Part shown: positions 41,027-50,213 of the stretch, one piece after another
Position numbering within the stretch: the first letter of the stretch is position 1
Layout of the letters: every line of letters begins with the position of its first letter
DNA from: JBAXTE01 sp963556065
Lineage (GTDB): Bacteria; Bacteroidota; Bacteroidia; Bacteroidales; WCHB1-69
Assembly (NCBI GenBank): GCA_963556065.3
Contig: CAUVYH020000013.1
Coordinates: 1-64,000 of the forward strand
Direction of reading: 5' to 3'
Length of the DNA stretch: 64,000 bases
The notes under the pieces: generated by a model
Database searches by the model: none
The model's input: only the letters and a program-made list of their open reading frames with translations
Told to the model about the DNA's origin: nothing
Position numbers and translations under genes: made by a program

Positions 41027-41236
41027 TACTGTAGCTTTAAATCACTGCAAAGTTATGAAATTTGCAAGTGATTTTTATCCAATTTTGGACAAAACATAAG
41101 TGGGAGAGAGGTAAGAAATCAAAATCCTTGCTTCCCCTTGAAAATTACTAAAAATGGGGGGCTAAAAGTTTAACTTTTAGAGGTGAATAAGTTTTTATAA
41201 CTTCAGTAAATATCAAAATATCAATTGATTAACCGA

Positions 41237-41878
41237 CTATTTGGAAGGAGGGAAGCCTACGGTTTGAGCCAATACAATCATCTGATCGGGCGATAAACCC
41301 ATGATTTTTGCTAGGGCATCTACATCTAAAGCACGCCTGGTAACAGTGTTCAGCCCAAACGAAGTACAATATAAATATATGTTCTGAGAGACAGAACCGC
41401 CGTGGATACCGGCATAAAGGAATTTGTTCTCTGGAGTTACGTTTTCCATCTTTTTTGTGTTGGACACAATTATTATGTTAAGTGGAGCGTCAGCTACAAA
41501 ATCCTGTTTGCCCGTTTCCTTCATATAATCACCTGATTTTATGAGTTTTAATACGAAATCGGTGGGCTGATAGAAGTATATTCCTTGATGAGTAATGATA
41601 TAAAGGTCTATATCGAGCCAATTTCGGGCTGTGGGAGCTGTTCTTTTGCCGCTTTCCGGGCGGTTGATGCCATCTGCTGCCCATAATAAATCGGATAGCT
41701 GTTGCAGCGAAAACTCTTTAGCTGAAAATTCTCGTTTGCTGACTCTGTTTTTTAAGACATCCATAATTGGTTGTCCACCAGAAGTATTAGGTGCAGGTAA
41801 TTTTATATTCCCGTCGTTTTGTGCAAAACTTGAAATGTTCATAACGATCAATAGGATTAATGGAAATTTATTTTTCAT
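41237..41878 (-). CDS. Secreted SagB/ThcOx-type nitroreductase-like protein
   Basis: 213 residues: a signal peptide (about 1-20) and a nitroreductase fold with KNRVSKREFSAKEFSLQQL near the N-terminus, LLWAADGINRPESGKRTAPTARN cut at LLWAADGIN and TAPTARN, and the C-terminal GLSPDQMIVLAQTVGFP. The family uses FMN. A periplasmic location is unusual but known in Bacteroidetes. Substrate unknown. Confidence 0.8.
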   Translation of the reverse strand: MKNKFPLILLIVMNISSFAQNDGNIKLPAPNTSGGQPIMDVLKNRVSKREFSAKEFSLQQLSDLLWAADGINRPESGKRTAPTARNWLDIDLYIITHQGIYFYQPTDFVLKLIKSGDYMKETGKQDFVADAPLNIIIVSNTKKMENVTPENKFLYAGIHGGSVSQNIYLYCTSFGLNTVTRRALDVDALAKIMGLSPDQMIVLAQTVGFPPSK

Positions 41879-42311
41879 TGCTAATTTATTTTATGCAAAT
41901 ATATTTCATTAATAAATATCAATTACAAAAAATGCATGATTAATTTAAAATGTCGCAATCTATAGCTTAAACAAAAGGTTAATTCAAAGATGGGCCATAT
42001 ACGAATTCTCCTAGATTTGCAAATTCCGGACGATTGTGCGGTAAATAAACGATAATTTTAATACTACTGATAATATATATTATGTTAAGTAAAATATTTC
42101 GTTTCATTTAACCCTCTCTTTTTATCCAACCTTGTTAGATTTTTAAAAAACTAGCATTTTGACCAATAAGTCACGAATATAAATAAAATCATGTTAGCTG
42201 AGAATTTTAAGAATTTAATGAATCGAATATCAAAAATTGAAATTTTTAGAATTGAAATACAACCGGTTAAATCAATTCCAATTAAAAATGAATCCCAAAT
42301 TTCGAAGAACT
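41879..42311. other. Gene-free A+T-rich gap upstream of the SRP RNA
   Basis: About 430 bp with no supported coding frame, RNA or repeat on either strand. Confidence 0.6.
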
Positions 42312-42342
42312 GTTGAATATATTATAATTTTGTGTACTTTTG
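42312..42342 (+). promoter_or_regulatory. Promoter of the SRP RNA gene
   Basis: GTTG at 42312-42315, 19 bp, then TACTTTTG at 42335-42342. This is the Bacteroidetes TTTG-N19-TAnnTTTG pattern with one mismatch. The start of the RNA is expected near 42347. Confidence 0.7.
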
Positions 42343-42346
42343 CATC

Positions 42347-42443
42347 GGGTAAGTCTTATACGACCAGCTCCTGTTGAACTCCCCCAGGTCCGGAAGGAAG
42401 CAAGGGTAAAATGGTTGAGCGGTGCGATATAAGTAGCTTACCC
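42347..42443 (+). ncRNA. ffs: Small bacterial signal recognition particle RNA (4.5S type)
   Basis: The outer arms GGGTAAG (42347-42353) and CTTACCC (42437-42443) pair. The apical part has the SRP signature with CCCAGGTCCGGAAGGAAGCA, the Ffh-binding loop. A T-run follows directly. It forms the SRP with Ffh. Confidence 0.93.
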
Positions 42444-42466
42444 ATTTTTTATTAATATTAGAACCA

Positions 42467-43090
42467 ATGTTATTAAAGATTTATCCTGAAAATCCGAGTC
42501 CACGAGAGATTAGTAAAGTGGTGAATTGTTTACAGAATGGTGGCATTGTTATATTTCCTACCGATACAATATATGGAATCGGTTGTGATATCCACAATCA
42601 CAAAGCAGTGGAACGAATATCGGAAATTATCAATCAGGACATTAATAGAACTAATTTTTCATTTATTTTCAATGATTTAGGTCATATTTCCGATTATACC
42701 AAACCTTTTTCAAATACGGTATTCAAATTGTTGAAGCGCACCCTTCCGGGGCCCTATACCTTTATATTAGAAGCCAACAAGAACGTTCCGAAGATATTTC
42801 ATAATAAAAAAAGTACCGTAGGTATCCGAATTCCCAATAATCTCATCATAAACACAATTGTTGCAGAGTTGGGAAATCCTATCCTGTCTAAGTCGGTAAA
42901 GGATTTGAATGATGATATCCAAGAGTTTGTGACCGATCCGGAGTTGCTCTATGAGCAATATGGCGATAGCGTTGATATTATTATCGATGGTGGTTACGGT
43001 AGCTTTACCCCTTCTACTGTTATCAGTTGTTTAGACGACGAATTTGAAGTAGTTCGAGAAGGTTTGGGAGATGTAAACGGTTTATTTTAA
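42467..43090 (+). CDS. Threonylcarbamoyl-AMP synthase (TsaC/YwlC/Sua5 family)
   Basis: 207 residues with the YrdC fold: GGIVIFPTDTIYGIGCD near the start, the KR-type substrate motif in the middle (LKRTLPGPYTFILEA) and VGIRIPNN. It makes the threonylcarbamoyl adenylate used by TsaD for t6A. The family also includes YciO proteins of unclear role, and this one is not fully distinguished from them. Confidence 0.85.
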   Translation: MLLKIYPENPSPREISKVVNCLQNGGIVIFPTDTIYGIGCDIHNHKAVERISEIINQDINRTNFSFIFNDLGHISDYTKPFSNTVFKLLKRTLPGPYTFILEANKNVPKIFHNKKSTVGIRIPNNLIINTIVAELGNPILSKSVKDLNDDIQEFVTDPELLYEQYGDSVDIIIDGGYGSFTPSTVISCLDDEFEVVREGLGDVNGLF

Positions 43091-43101
43091 GTAATATAGT
43101 T

Positions 43102-43425
43102 ATGGAAAGTAATGTTTTAAATACTTCTGATATTGATTTTAGCGCAATTGATGGAGAAGTTTTTAATGAGTTGGTTTCATTTAAAAATACAAAAATTGAA
43201 CGAATTGTTTCATCGGGTCACGTTTCATCGGAAGGTTGGATGGATCAATCGCATTTTGAATGGGTTACGGTTATTCAAGGTGAAGCATGTGTAATTTTCG
43301 ATACCAATGAGACTTTTGTGCTAAAAACTGGAGATCATTTATCCATCCCACCTCGTCAAAAACATCGTGTAACATATACCAGTACCAATCCCGAATGCAT
43401 CTGGATTGCCGTACACATAAAATAA
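43102..43425 (+). CDS. Cupin-domain protein
   Basis: 107 residues with a single cupin fold (SHFEWVTVIQGEACVIFD, LKTGDHLSIPPRQKHRV). It starts 11 bp after the TsaC-type gene and 6 bp before the aminotransferase, so the three are likely one operon. No catalytic function can be assigned. Confidence 0.82.
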   Translation: MESNVLNTSDIDFSAIDGEVFNELVSFKNTKIERIVSSGHVSSEGWMDQSHFEWVTVIQGEACVIFDTNETFVLKTGDHLSIPPRQKHRVTYTSTNPECIWIAVHIK

Positions 43426-43431
43426 ACGATC

Positions 43432-44622
43432 ATGTTATCTCAAAGGGAATTATTCTTTTCTCATCTGGCTCAAACATCATTTGAGCCGCTCGCTCTGGAA
43501 ATCGTTGAAGCTTCGGGAGTTTGCCTGAAGGATAAAAATGGCAAAACATACATTGATCTGATTTCCGGCATTTCGGTGAGCAATATCGGCCACCGGCATC
43601 CCAAAGTTGTGGAAGCTATTCGTTTGCAAACGGATAAATACCTGCATCTGATGGTTTATGGCGAATATATTCAATCTCCTCAGGTGTTATTAGCTTCAAA
43701 AATTGCTTCGCTCCTCCCCGAAACTCTTTCCAATGTGTTTTTCGTCAATTCGGGCAGCGAAGCCAATGACGGAGCCCTGAAATTAGCCCGTAAATATACC
43801 GGCCGTAGCGAAATATTATCCTGCGTGAATGCTTATCATGGCAGCACGTTCGGCGCTTTGAGCGCAATCGGATGTGCCGATTATAAAAAATGGTTTGCAC
43901 CATTGGTTCCGGGGTTTTCCAATATCCGTTTTGGAAATATGGAGGATATTTCACTCATTACCGACAAAACTGCAGCCGTGTTGATAGAACCGGTACAAGG
44001 TGAAGCCGGGGTGAGAACTGCTTCAAAAGAATACTGGACCGCATTACAGGAACAATGCAAGGCTACCGGCACGTTGATTATTGCAGATGAAGTGCAGACC
44101 GGATTCGGCAGAACCGGCAAAATGTTTGGTTTTGAGTTTGCCGGATTTACTCCGGATATTATCACCTTAGCCAAAGGAATGGGCGGTGGAATGCCTATTG
44201 GAGCCTTCGTGGCTTCCAAAGAAATGATGAATTGCCTGGCGAACAACCCCATATTAAGTCATATCACCACTTTTGGCGGTCATCCGGTGTCGGCGGCAGC
44301 GGCTTTGGCTTGTATTAACGTAATAACTGAAGAACATCTGACGGACGACATTTCTCGCAAATCCGAAATAATTGTATCATTTCTTAAAGATATTAAAGGA
44401 GTGAAAGAAATTCGGGCAGCCGGATTCTTAATTGCCGTGGAATTTGAATCATTCGAAATCAATAAAAAGATTATTGATACTGCTATTACTAATGGCGTGA
44501 TCGGCGATTGGTTCCTGTTTTGTGACAACAGCCTACGTATAGCACCGCCTTTAAACATTACCGACGATGAATTGTCAACGGCATTAAATATCATTAAAAA
44601 GTCCATTCAATCAATCTTATAA
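43432..44622 (+). CDS. Class III aminotransferase, acetylornithine aminotransferase-like
   Basis: 396 residues. PLP-binding motifs are VFFVNSGSEANDGALKLAR, LIIADEVQTGFGRTGKMF and the Schiff-base lysine in ITLAKGMGGGMPIGAF. Closest in pattern to ArgD, but no other arginine genes are near, so a different acceptor (for instance another omega-amino acid) is possible. Confidence 0.85.
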   Translation: MLSQRELFFSHLAQTSFEPLALEIVEASGVCLKDKNGKTYIDLISGISVSNIGHRHPKVVEAIRLQTDKYLHLMVYGEYIQSPQVLLASKIASLLPETLSNVFFVNSGSEANDGALKLARKYTGRSEILSCVNAYHGSTFGALSAIGCADYKKWFAPLVPGFSNIRFGNMEDISLITDKTAAVLIEPVQGEAGVRTASKEYWTALQEQCKATGTLIIADEVQTGFGRTGKMFGFEFAGFTPDIITLAKGMGGGMPIGAFVASKEMMNCLANNPILSHITTFGGHPVSAAAALACINVITEEHLTDDISRKSEIIVSFLKDIKGVKEIRAAGFLIAVEFESFEINKKIIDTAITNGVIGDWFLFCDNSLRIAPPLNITDDELSTALNIIKKSIQSIL

Positions 44623-44629
44623 TTAATTT

Positions 44630-45217
44630 ATGACAGAAAAATTTGAACCATTATTCGAAGATGCAAACGGTCGGGTAGATTATGATGTTACCCATGGCAA
44701 GCACTTTTTAGAATTACTGTCCGTTGCAAACGAATATGTACAATTTATCGATCGCTGTGATCAATACGATAAACATACGACAATGAACTATTTGCAGAAA
44801 ATTTTACCTTTAATATATCTCAAATCCTCATTACTTCCCGATTTTATACTTGACGATAACAGTGCCGACGAACGTTTTGTAACCGAAGAAGAATATGAAC
44901 TGGTGTTGCTCCGTTTAAACGAAATGTTCACCCAAAAATGCGAAGACGACCATGAATGCAACTGTATGGATGATGCACCTAAAGTTGCAGAAGCACTAAC
45001 CGATTTGTATCAGGATTTAAAAGACACGATATTGCTCTATTCCACTAATAAAATAGCTGCTCAGCAATGGGCGGTGCATAATTGTAAAACTTGGTTTATC
45101 GAACGTTGGGGCCTTGCAGTAGCTGATATTTTAGGCTATCTACATTTGTGTATTTATCATTTACACGATCACCACCACCATCATCATGACTCTGAAGAGC
45201 TTGAAAGTATTGATTAA
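44630..45217 (+). CDS. DUF5063 protein
   Basis: 195 residues matching DUF5063 (FLELLSVANEYVQFID, LKDTILLYS, WGLAVADILGYLH). Unknown function. It has a His-rich tail (DHHHHHHD) that may bind metal. It starts 7 bp after the aminotransferase stop. Confidence 0.8.
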   Translation: MTEKFEPLFEDANGRVDYDVTHGKHFLELLSVANEYVQFIDRCDQYDKHTTMNYLQKILPLIYLKSSLLPDFILDDNSADERFVTEEEYELVLLRLNEMFTQKCEDDHECNCMDDAPKVAEALTDLYQDLKDTILLYSTNKIAAQQWAVHNCKTWFIERWGLAVADILGYLHLCIYHLHDHHHHHHDSEELESID

Positions 45218-45218
45218 A

Positions 45219-45244
45219 AAAAAAGTCCCGATTGGGACTTTTTT
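45219..45244 (+). terminator. Strong terminator after the 42.5-45.2 kb operon
   Basis: Stem AAAAAAGTCCC (45219-45229), loop GATT, GGGACTTTTTT (45234-45244), 2 bp after the DUF5063 stop codon. Confidence 0.9.
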
Positions 45245-45267
45245 AATGAACATGAATCTGAAGGAAT

Positions 45268-45420
45268 TTAGTTCATAAAAACATCAAAATTGCCGATAGT
45301 TTTTGATTTAATCACTTGTAATGTTGCGGCATAACTTATTATAAATTGTGTTATTTGGCGACGTGGCATTGGGATTTTGGCAATTTGATTTGGTCTTAAA
45401 AGTGTATCTTTTTTGTTCAT
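45268..45420 (-). CDS. Small 50-residue protein downstream of the sigma factor gene
   Basis: A short frame (MNKKDTLLRPNQIAKIPM...) ends 24 bp from the terminator. It lies 58 bp after the sigma gene on the same strand. The codon use looks coding and the peptide is basic with a hydrophobic middle (FIISYAATLQVI). No domain is recognised and no strong ribosome-binding site is visible, so it could be chance. Confidence 0.45.
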   Translation of the reverse strand: MNKKDTLLRPNQIAKIPMPRRQITQFIISYAATLQVIKSKTIGNFDVFMN

Positions 45421-45478
45421 AGGCTTTTGTTTGTTTAAACATATACCTATTTAACGGGTTCGTTTTAGGAATATTGCA

Positions 45479-46063
45479 TTATGCCAGAATAATATTTTTC
45501 TTGTCCACGATTTTGCGAATATTAATCAGTGCATATCTCATCCGCCCTAAGGCTGTGTTAATACTGATGTCGCATTTTTCCGCAATATCCTTAAAGCTCA
45601 TATTTTGATAATACCGCATGTAAACCACCTCTTTTTGCTCTGCCGGTAAATGCTCAATCACTCCTCTTACATCTTCGTGTATTTGTTTGGTAATCATCAA
45701 TTCCTCTTTCGATGGTTCAATACCGCCGATTAAGTTAAAGATATCAAACTCATCGTTTGGGCTATATGTTGGCATTTTATTCTCTTTTCTAAAATAGTCG
45801 ATGCTTAAATTATGAGCGATTCTCATTACCCATTGAATAAATTTGCCCTCTTCGTTATATTGTCCGGAACGAATCGTGTGGATTACTTTCACAAAAGTGT
45901 CTTGATAAATATCTTCGGCAATATCGCGATTGTTGACAATCATGTATATATAACCGAAAATTTTCTTTTGATATCGATCAATTAAAATTTCAAGAGATTT
46001 AGAATCACCTGATGCAAAACTAACGATGAGCTCGTTATCGCTGAGTAATAAATTAGCTTTCAT
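45479..46063 (-). CDS. ECF-type RNA polymerase sigma factor
   Basis: 194 residues. Region 2 (YQDTFVKVIHTI, KFIQWVMRIAHNLSIDYFRK) and region 4 (LPAEQKEVVYMRYYQNMSFKDIAEKCDISINTALGRMRYA) are both clear. No anti-sigma gene is adjacent, unless the small protein downstream has that role, for which there is no evidence. Transcribed away from uvrA. Confidence 0.9.
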   Translation of the reverse strand: MKANLLLSDNELIVSFASGDSKSLEILIDRYQKKIFGYIYMIVNNRDIAEDIYQDTFVKVIHTIRSGQYNEEGKFIQWVMRIAHNLSIDYFRKENKMPTYSPNDEFDIFNLIGGIEPSKEELMITKQIHEDVRGVIEHLPAEQKEVVYMRYYQNMSFKDIAEKCDISINTALGRMRYALINIRKIVDKKNIILA

Positions 46064-46151
46064 AATAGCCTCCTTTTTTTAGGGATGGTTAATAAAGCGT
46101 AATTTTTACTCTATAGGCAATTTTTTAATGTGTGAATAGATTTTATTTTTG

Positions 46152-46159
46152 CAAATATA
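46152..46159 (-). promoter_or_regulatory. Putative -7 box of the sigma factor gene
   Basis: Minus strand TATATTTG, with CTTG about 20 bp upstream. It gives a leader of about 80 nt. Confidence 0.5.
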
Positions 46160-46192
46160 CAATATGAAATATCTAAAGTCAAGTTTTTGTGG

Positions 46193-46200
46193 TATTTTTG
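46193..46200 (+). promoter_or_regulatory. Putative -7 box of uvrA
   Basis: Plus strand TATTTTTG, 38 bp before the uvrA start. The -33 match is poor. Confidence 0.45.
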
Positions 46201-46237
46201 CACTAAACTTTTAACAATTAATCGTAACTACTTAATA

Positions 46238-49048
46238 ATGAGCTTAAAAAATATTCAGAGTGAGTTTATTCGAATAAAAGGCGCTAAAGTCAATAACTTA
46301 AAAAATATTGACGTATCTATTCCTCGTAATAAGTTTGTCGTGATTACCGGGTTATCGGGCTCCGGAAAATCTTCGCTGGCATTCGATACCTTATATGCGG
46401 AGGGGCAGCGTCGTTACGTGGAAAGTTTAAGTGCATACGCCCGTCAGTTTATGGGACGTATGGCTAAACCCGAAGTCGATATTATTGAAGGAATACCACC
46501 GGCCATTGCCATTGAACAAAAATCAATCAGTAAGAATCCACGCAGCACGGTAGGCACTTCCACCGAAATTTACGAATATATAAAATTGCTCTTTGCCCGA
46601 GTAGGTAAGACCTACTCTCCCATCAGCGGAGAAATCGTAAAACGTCATTCTGTTGAAGAGGTTACCGATTTTGTGTTTGGTTTGCCCGAAAGTACATCGG
46701 TTTTTGTCTTTGCTCCCCTCATTATTAAAGGAGACCGTAGCCTTGCGGATCAACTTTCAATTTTAATGCAACAAGGTTATAGCCGAATCCTGTTTAACGA
46801 TTTAATCATCAGCATCAGTGAAGCGGCCAATCACATCGAAAACTATGGAAATTCCGTATTGCATGTGTTGGTCGATCGACTACAGGTTTTTCACCGCCCT
46901 GAAGTGCAAAATCGGCTCTCTGATTCCATTCAGAGTGCTTTTTTTGAAGGCGATGGGGTTTGTTTTATTAAAGTGCAAACCGAAAAAGGTGATCGGAATT
47001 ACGAGTTTAGCAACCGGTTTGAACTCGATGGCATGTTGTTCGAAGAGCCCAGTGCAAATATGTTTAGTTTCAATAATCCATTTGGTGCTTGTACTAAGTG
47101 CCAAGGCTACGGTCAAGTGATTGGCATCGACGAAGAGCTGGTATTCCCCGATTTAAGTTTGTCCGTTTACGATGATGGAATTGCATGTTGGAAATATGAT
47201 AGTACAAGGGAATGGAAAGAACTCCTGATCAATAATGCACATAAATTCGATTTTCCCATTCACAGAGCCCTTCAGGACTTAACTCCGGAGGAAATTCAAA
47301 CACTATGGAAAGGAAATAAATATTTTAAAGGAATCAACAGCTTTTTCGAACATCTGGAAGCGCATAATTATAAGATTCAGAACCGGGTGTTTATCTCCCG
47401 TTTCAGGGGAAAGACCACCTGCCCCGATTGCCACGGGACCCGTCTGCGCAGCGATGCCCAATATGTCAAAATCGGAGGACTTTCGGTCACCGACATCGTG
47501 TTGTTGCCTGTGGATGAATGTCTGAGCTTTTTCAGAAATCTGAAATTCGAGTCTGAGTCGGAAAAAACCATTGCTTCGCGAATTGTAAAGGAAATCATTA
47601 ACCGGCTTCAGTTTTTAATGGATGTAGGCTTGGGATACCTGACCTTGAACCGCCTTACAAATTCTCTTTCGGGGGGCGAGTCGCAGCGGATCAATCTGGC
47701 CACTTCGCTGGGAAGCAGCTTGGTAGGTGCACTCTATATCTTGGATGAACCGAGTATTGGCCTCCACTCTCGCGACACCCAGCAACTGATCGGGGTGCTG
47801 AAACGCTTGCGCGACATCGGGAACACGGTGGTTGTGGTGGAACATGATGAAGATATTATTAAGTCTGCCGACTATATCATCGATATCGGGCCCAATTCGG
47901 GACGTTTGGGAGGCGAAGTGATCTTCAGTGGTACTGCAGATGAATTACCCGGAAACAATGGCTACACTGCGCAATATTTGACGGGAAGGATGAAAATAGA
48001 AGTGCCGAAGATCATTCGGAAATGGCACAACTCCATCGTAATTGAAGGTGCGCGGGCGAATAATCTCAAAAATATCAATGTAACCATTCCTTTGGAAGTG
48101 TTTTGCGTAGTGACCGGAGTCAGCGGTTCGGGAAAGACCACGCTAATCAAGAAGATCCTCTACCCTGCTCTAAAGCGCGAATTGGGAGAAGGAAGCACGG
48201 ATAAACCCGAAAAGCACTTGCGGATTTCCGGCGATATGATGCGCTTATCGGCCGTGGAAATGATTGACCAAAACCCGATCGGACGCTCTTCCCGTTCAAA
48301 TGCCGCAACTTATACCAAAGCTTTCGATGATATACGTCAATTATTTGCAGATCAGCCGTTAGCAAAAAACAGAGGGTATAAACCGGGATATTTTTCCTAC
48401 AATGTTCCCGGAGGACGATGCGATGAATGTGAGGGTGAAGGCAAGGTGCATATCGAAATGCAGTTTATGGCTGATGTGGAGATCGTTTGCGAAGAGTGTA
48501 ATGGAAATCGCTATAAAGATGAAGCTTTGGATATTAAATACCATGACAAAAACATCAGTGAAGTGCTGGAAATGACCGTAACTGAGGCTCTTGAATTCTT
48601 CGGATCGGAGACAAAACCCAACACACTGATCAAACGGATTATTGAAAAACTGAAACCGTTAGAGGACGTAGGTTTGGATTATCTTAAACTCGGGCAATCG
48701 TCGAGCACGCTCTCGGGAGGCGAAGCGCAACGGCTCAAGCTGGCCAGTTTCCTCGTTAAAGGGACCAACACCTCTCCCACGCTGTTTATTTTTGATGAAC
48801 CCACTACGGGATTGCACGTTCACGATATCACGAAGTTATACTCCTCGTTCGATTTACTCATCGAGAAAGGACATTCTGTGTTGGTAATCGAGCACAACCC
48901 CGAAATCATCAAGTGTGCCGACTGGGTGATTGATTTGGGTCCTGAAGGCGGGAAAAATGGCGGCACTTTGGTGTTTGAAGGAACCACATCGGATTTGAAA
49001 TTATCGAAGACCTCGGTTACAGCGAAATATATCAGGGATAAACTATAA
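46238..49048 (+). CDS. uvrA: Excinuclease ABC subunit A
   Basis: The frame is open from 46187, but the ATG at 46238 (MSLKNIQSEFIRIKGAKV) begins the conserved part and leaves the promoter region free. 936 residues. Two ABC ATPase halves: Walker A GLSGSGKSS and GVSGSGKTT, signatures LSGGESQRI and LSGGEAQRL, and the zinc-binding motifs (CPDCHGTRLR; CDECEGEGK with CEECNGNRY). It recognises bulky DNA damage for nucleotide excision repair. It marks the left edge of the accessory region. Confidence 0.96.
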   Translation: MSLKNIQSEFIRIKGAKVNNLKNIDVSIPRNKFVVITGLSGSGKSSLAFDTLYAEGQRRYVESLSAYARQFMGRMAKPEVDIIEGIPPAIAIEQKSISKNPRSTVGTSTEIYEYIKLLFARVGKTYSPISGEIVKRHSVEEVTDFVFGLPESTSVFVFAPLIIKGDRSLADQLSILMQQGYSRILFNDLIISISEAANHIENYGNSVLHVLVDRLQVFHRPEVQNRLSDSIQSAFFEGDGVCFIKVQTEKGDRNYEFSNRFELDGMLFEEPSANMFSFNNPFGACTKCQGYGQVIGIDEELVFPDLSLSVYDDGIACWKYDSTREWKELLINNAHKFDFPIHRALQDLTPEEIQTLWKGNKYFKGINSFFEHLEAHNYKIQNRVFISRFRGKTTCPDCHGTRLRSDAQYVKIGGLSVTDIVLLPVDECLSFFRNLKFESESEKTIASRIVKEIINRLQFLMDVGLGYLTLNRLTNSLSGGESQRINLATSLGSSLVGALYILDEPSIGLHSRDTQQLIGVLKRLRDIGNTVVVVEHDEDIIKSADYIIDIGPNSGRLGGEVIFSGTADELPGNNGYTAQYLTGRMKIEVPKIIRKWHNSIVIEGARANNLKNINVTIPLEVFCVVTGVSGSGKTTLIKKILYPALKRELGEGSTDKPEKHLRISGDMMRLSAVEMIDQNPIGRSSRSNAATYTKAFDDIRQLFADQPLAKNRGYKPGYFSYNVPGGRCDECEGEGKVHIEMQFMADVEIVCEECNGNRYKDEALDIKYHDKNISEVLEMTVTEALEFFGSETKPNTLIKRIIEKLKPLEDVGLDYLKLGQSSSTLSGGEAQRLKLASFLVKGTNTSPTLFIFDEPTTGLHVHDITKLYSSFDLLIEKGHSVLVIEHNPEIIKCADWVIDLGPEGGKNGGTLVFEGTTSDLKLSKTSVTAKYIRDKL

Positions 49049-49061
49049 CTTTAAGGCATTA

Positions 49062-49522
49062 TTATTTCAGTTCCCAGCCCGATAAGGCGATGGTCACAAT
49101 CAGGTCCGGCCATGTTTCGTATGAACTTAGCTTAGGCAGAACAGGAATGATGCTGGTTGAAATCCATTTTTTCTGCGTCATCAGATATATGTTTGCCATG
49201 TAATACCGTATGCTAATATGATATAGCCCAATAACAAAAAAAATAATAAGTAATTCATATTAGCATCGAGCATTAAACCATACTAAATTTCAAATGGTCC
49301 TTTGGACTAATTTGAAATAAGTATTGGTATAATCCAGCTTTTTATCGAATGGATTTACCACTTTCAGGATCATTTGAGCGTGGATTTTGCCTTCGGCCGA
49401 CTGCGTGAATGAAATTTCAAGAGTCTTCTCGGGGTGGAGATTCTGCTTCACCGATTTCAGGCTCTTGATTGATCAGTTCAATTTTCCGAGGGAGAAGAAC
49501 CTTTATAAATTTTTAAAAACAT
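49062..49522 (-). pseudogene. Interrupted small gene of unknown function
   Basis: The N-terminal part starts at ATG 49520-49522 (MFLKIYKGSSPSE) and needs one base removed at each of two A-runs to read on into ELINQSLKSVKQNLHPEK and then ILKVVNPFDKKLDYT. The C-terminal part (MTQKKWISTSIIPVL, YETWPDLIVTIALSGWELK) ends at 49062. Between them is a non-coding, hairpin-rich stretch that breaks the frame. The two parts look like one small protein of about 115 residues split by an insertion. The family is not one I can name, and the join is inference. Confidence 0.45.
49205..49328. repeat. Inserted stretch with two inverted repeats (MITE-like)
   Basis: A perfect 12-bp inverted repeat (49210-49221 with 49255-49266) lies beside a second, imperfect inverted repeat of about 18 bp (about 49278-49296 with 49310-49328). 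ATACC/GGTAT at the edges (minus strand) could be short terminal repeats. No coding capacity. Confidence 0.45.
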
Positions 49523-49590
49523 TTGTCGCCTTACATTTTTGCCTTGATGCAAAAAGTAACAAAAAAATCAAGACTGCACCAAAAAAACTA

Positions 49591-49728
49591 AAAATCAACC
49601 ATTTATACTGAGCGAGGCAAGTTAGGGGCATTATTCAAGGAATGAAATCCACCCGACGGATGATTCGGCTTGAGATCTATTGACACAATACCACCCGCCT
49701 CGCCTTTACCGTATAAATGGTTGATTTT
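49591..49728. repeat. 138-bp inverted-repeat element
   Basis: Perfect 18-bp outer arms (49591-49608 with 49711-49728), plus a 7-bp inner pair GCGAGGC/GCCTCGC (49612-49618 with 49697-49703). No ORF inside. Directly to its left is GATGCAAAAAGTAACAAAAA, which resembles a short non-coding motif often seen between Bacteroidetes genes. The remaining sequence, 49729-50040, shows no gene. Confidence 0.6.
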
Positions 49729-50040
49729 CTTAACGCTTTTTTGATGAGGTCGTTTTTAACGCTGGCGCGGGCCTATAATGCAGACATGCAGAATCAAAAG
49801 TTGGGTGTTCATTGAATTAATCTTCCAATGTGGGCATGAACCGCATTGAGTAAAAGAGCGTTAAGAAAAATAAACAGTTCTGCGTTAAGAAATCGATGGT
49901 GTTTGACGACGTTAGACAAAATGAAAATTAGGAGTATTACTTTACACTAAAAATATCATTTTGGCTAAAAGGAGGAGTTCATCGATTTTAGTGGAACTGT
50001 CTATTTTTTAGCACTTTTGCGACAGCGGCGGCTTTTTTTG

Positions 50041-50072
50041 CATACTTTTTTCAGCTGAAGGAAAAAAGTATG
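50041..50072. repeat. Perfect 12-bp hairpin
   Basis: CATACTTTTTTC (50041-50052) and GAAAAAAGTATG (50061-50072) around an 8-nt loop. No gene ends nearby on the plus strand, and the esterase gene ends about 140 bp away on the other strand. Function unclear. 50073-50213 shows no gene. Confidence 0.55.
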
Positions 50073-50213
50073 AGCCCGACCGGCTTGAGGTCATGAAAAG
50101 GGAAAATCTTCATACTTCTGAGGTTTTCTAAAATTTGAGAATATGTTTTCTTTCCAAAGAAAGGAAATAGTCATTTTTTTATGCCTCTCTCTAAATCTAT
50201 CGCCATTATTTGG

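Noticed and set aside
45181..45217. Hexahistidine near the end of the DUF5063 gene as a sign of a cloning tag
   Set aside because: The run is followed by more acidic residues and native sequence; it is a natural metal-binding-like tail.
49387..49611. A 74-residue plus-strand frame
   Set aside because: It runs opposite to the better supported small pseudogene and into a repeat element; codon use is not convincing.
49717..49815. Plus-strand frame of 32 residues
   Set aside because: Starts in the arm of an inverted repeat; too short and no match.
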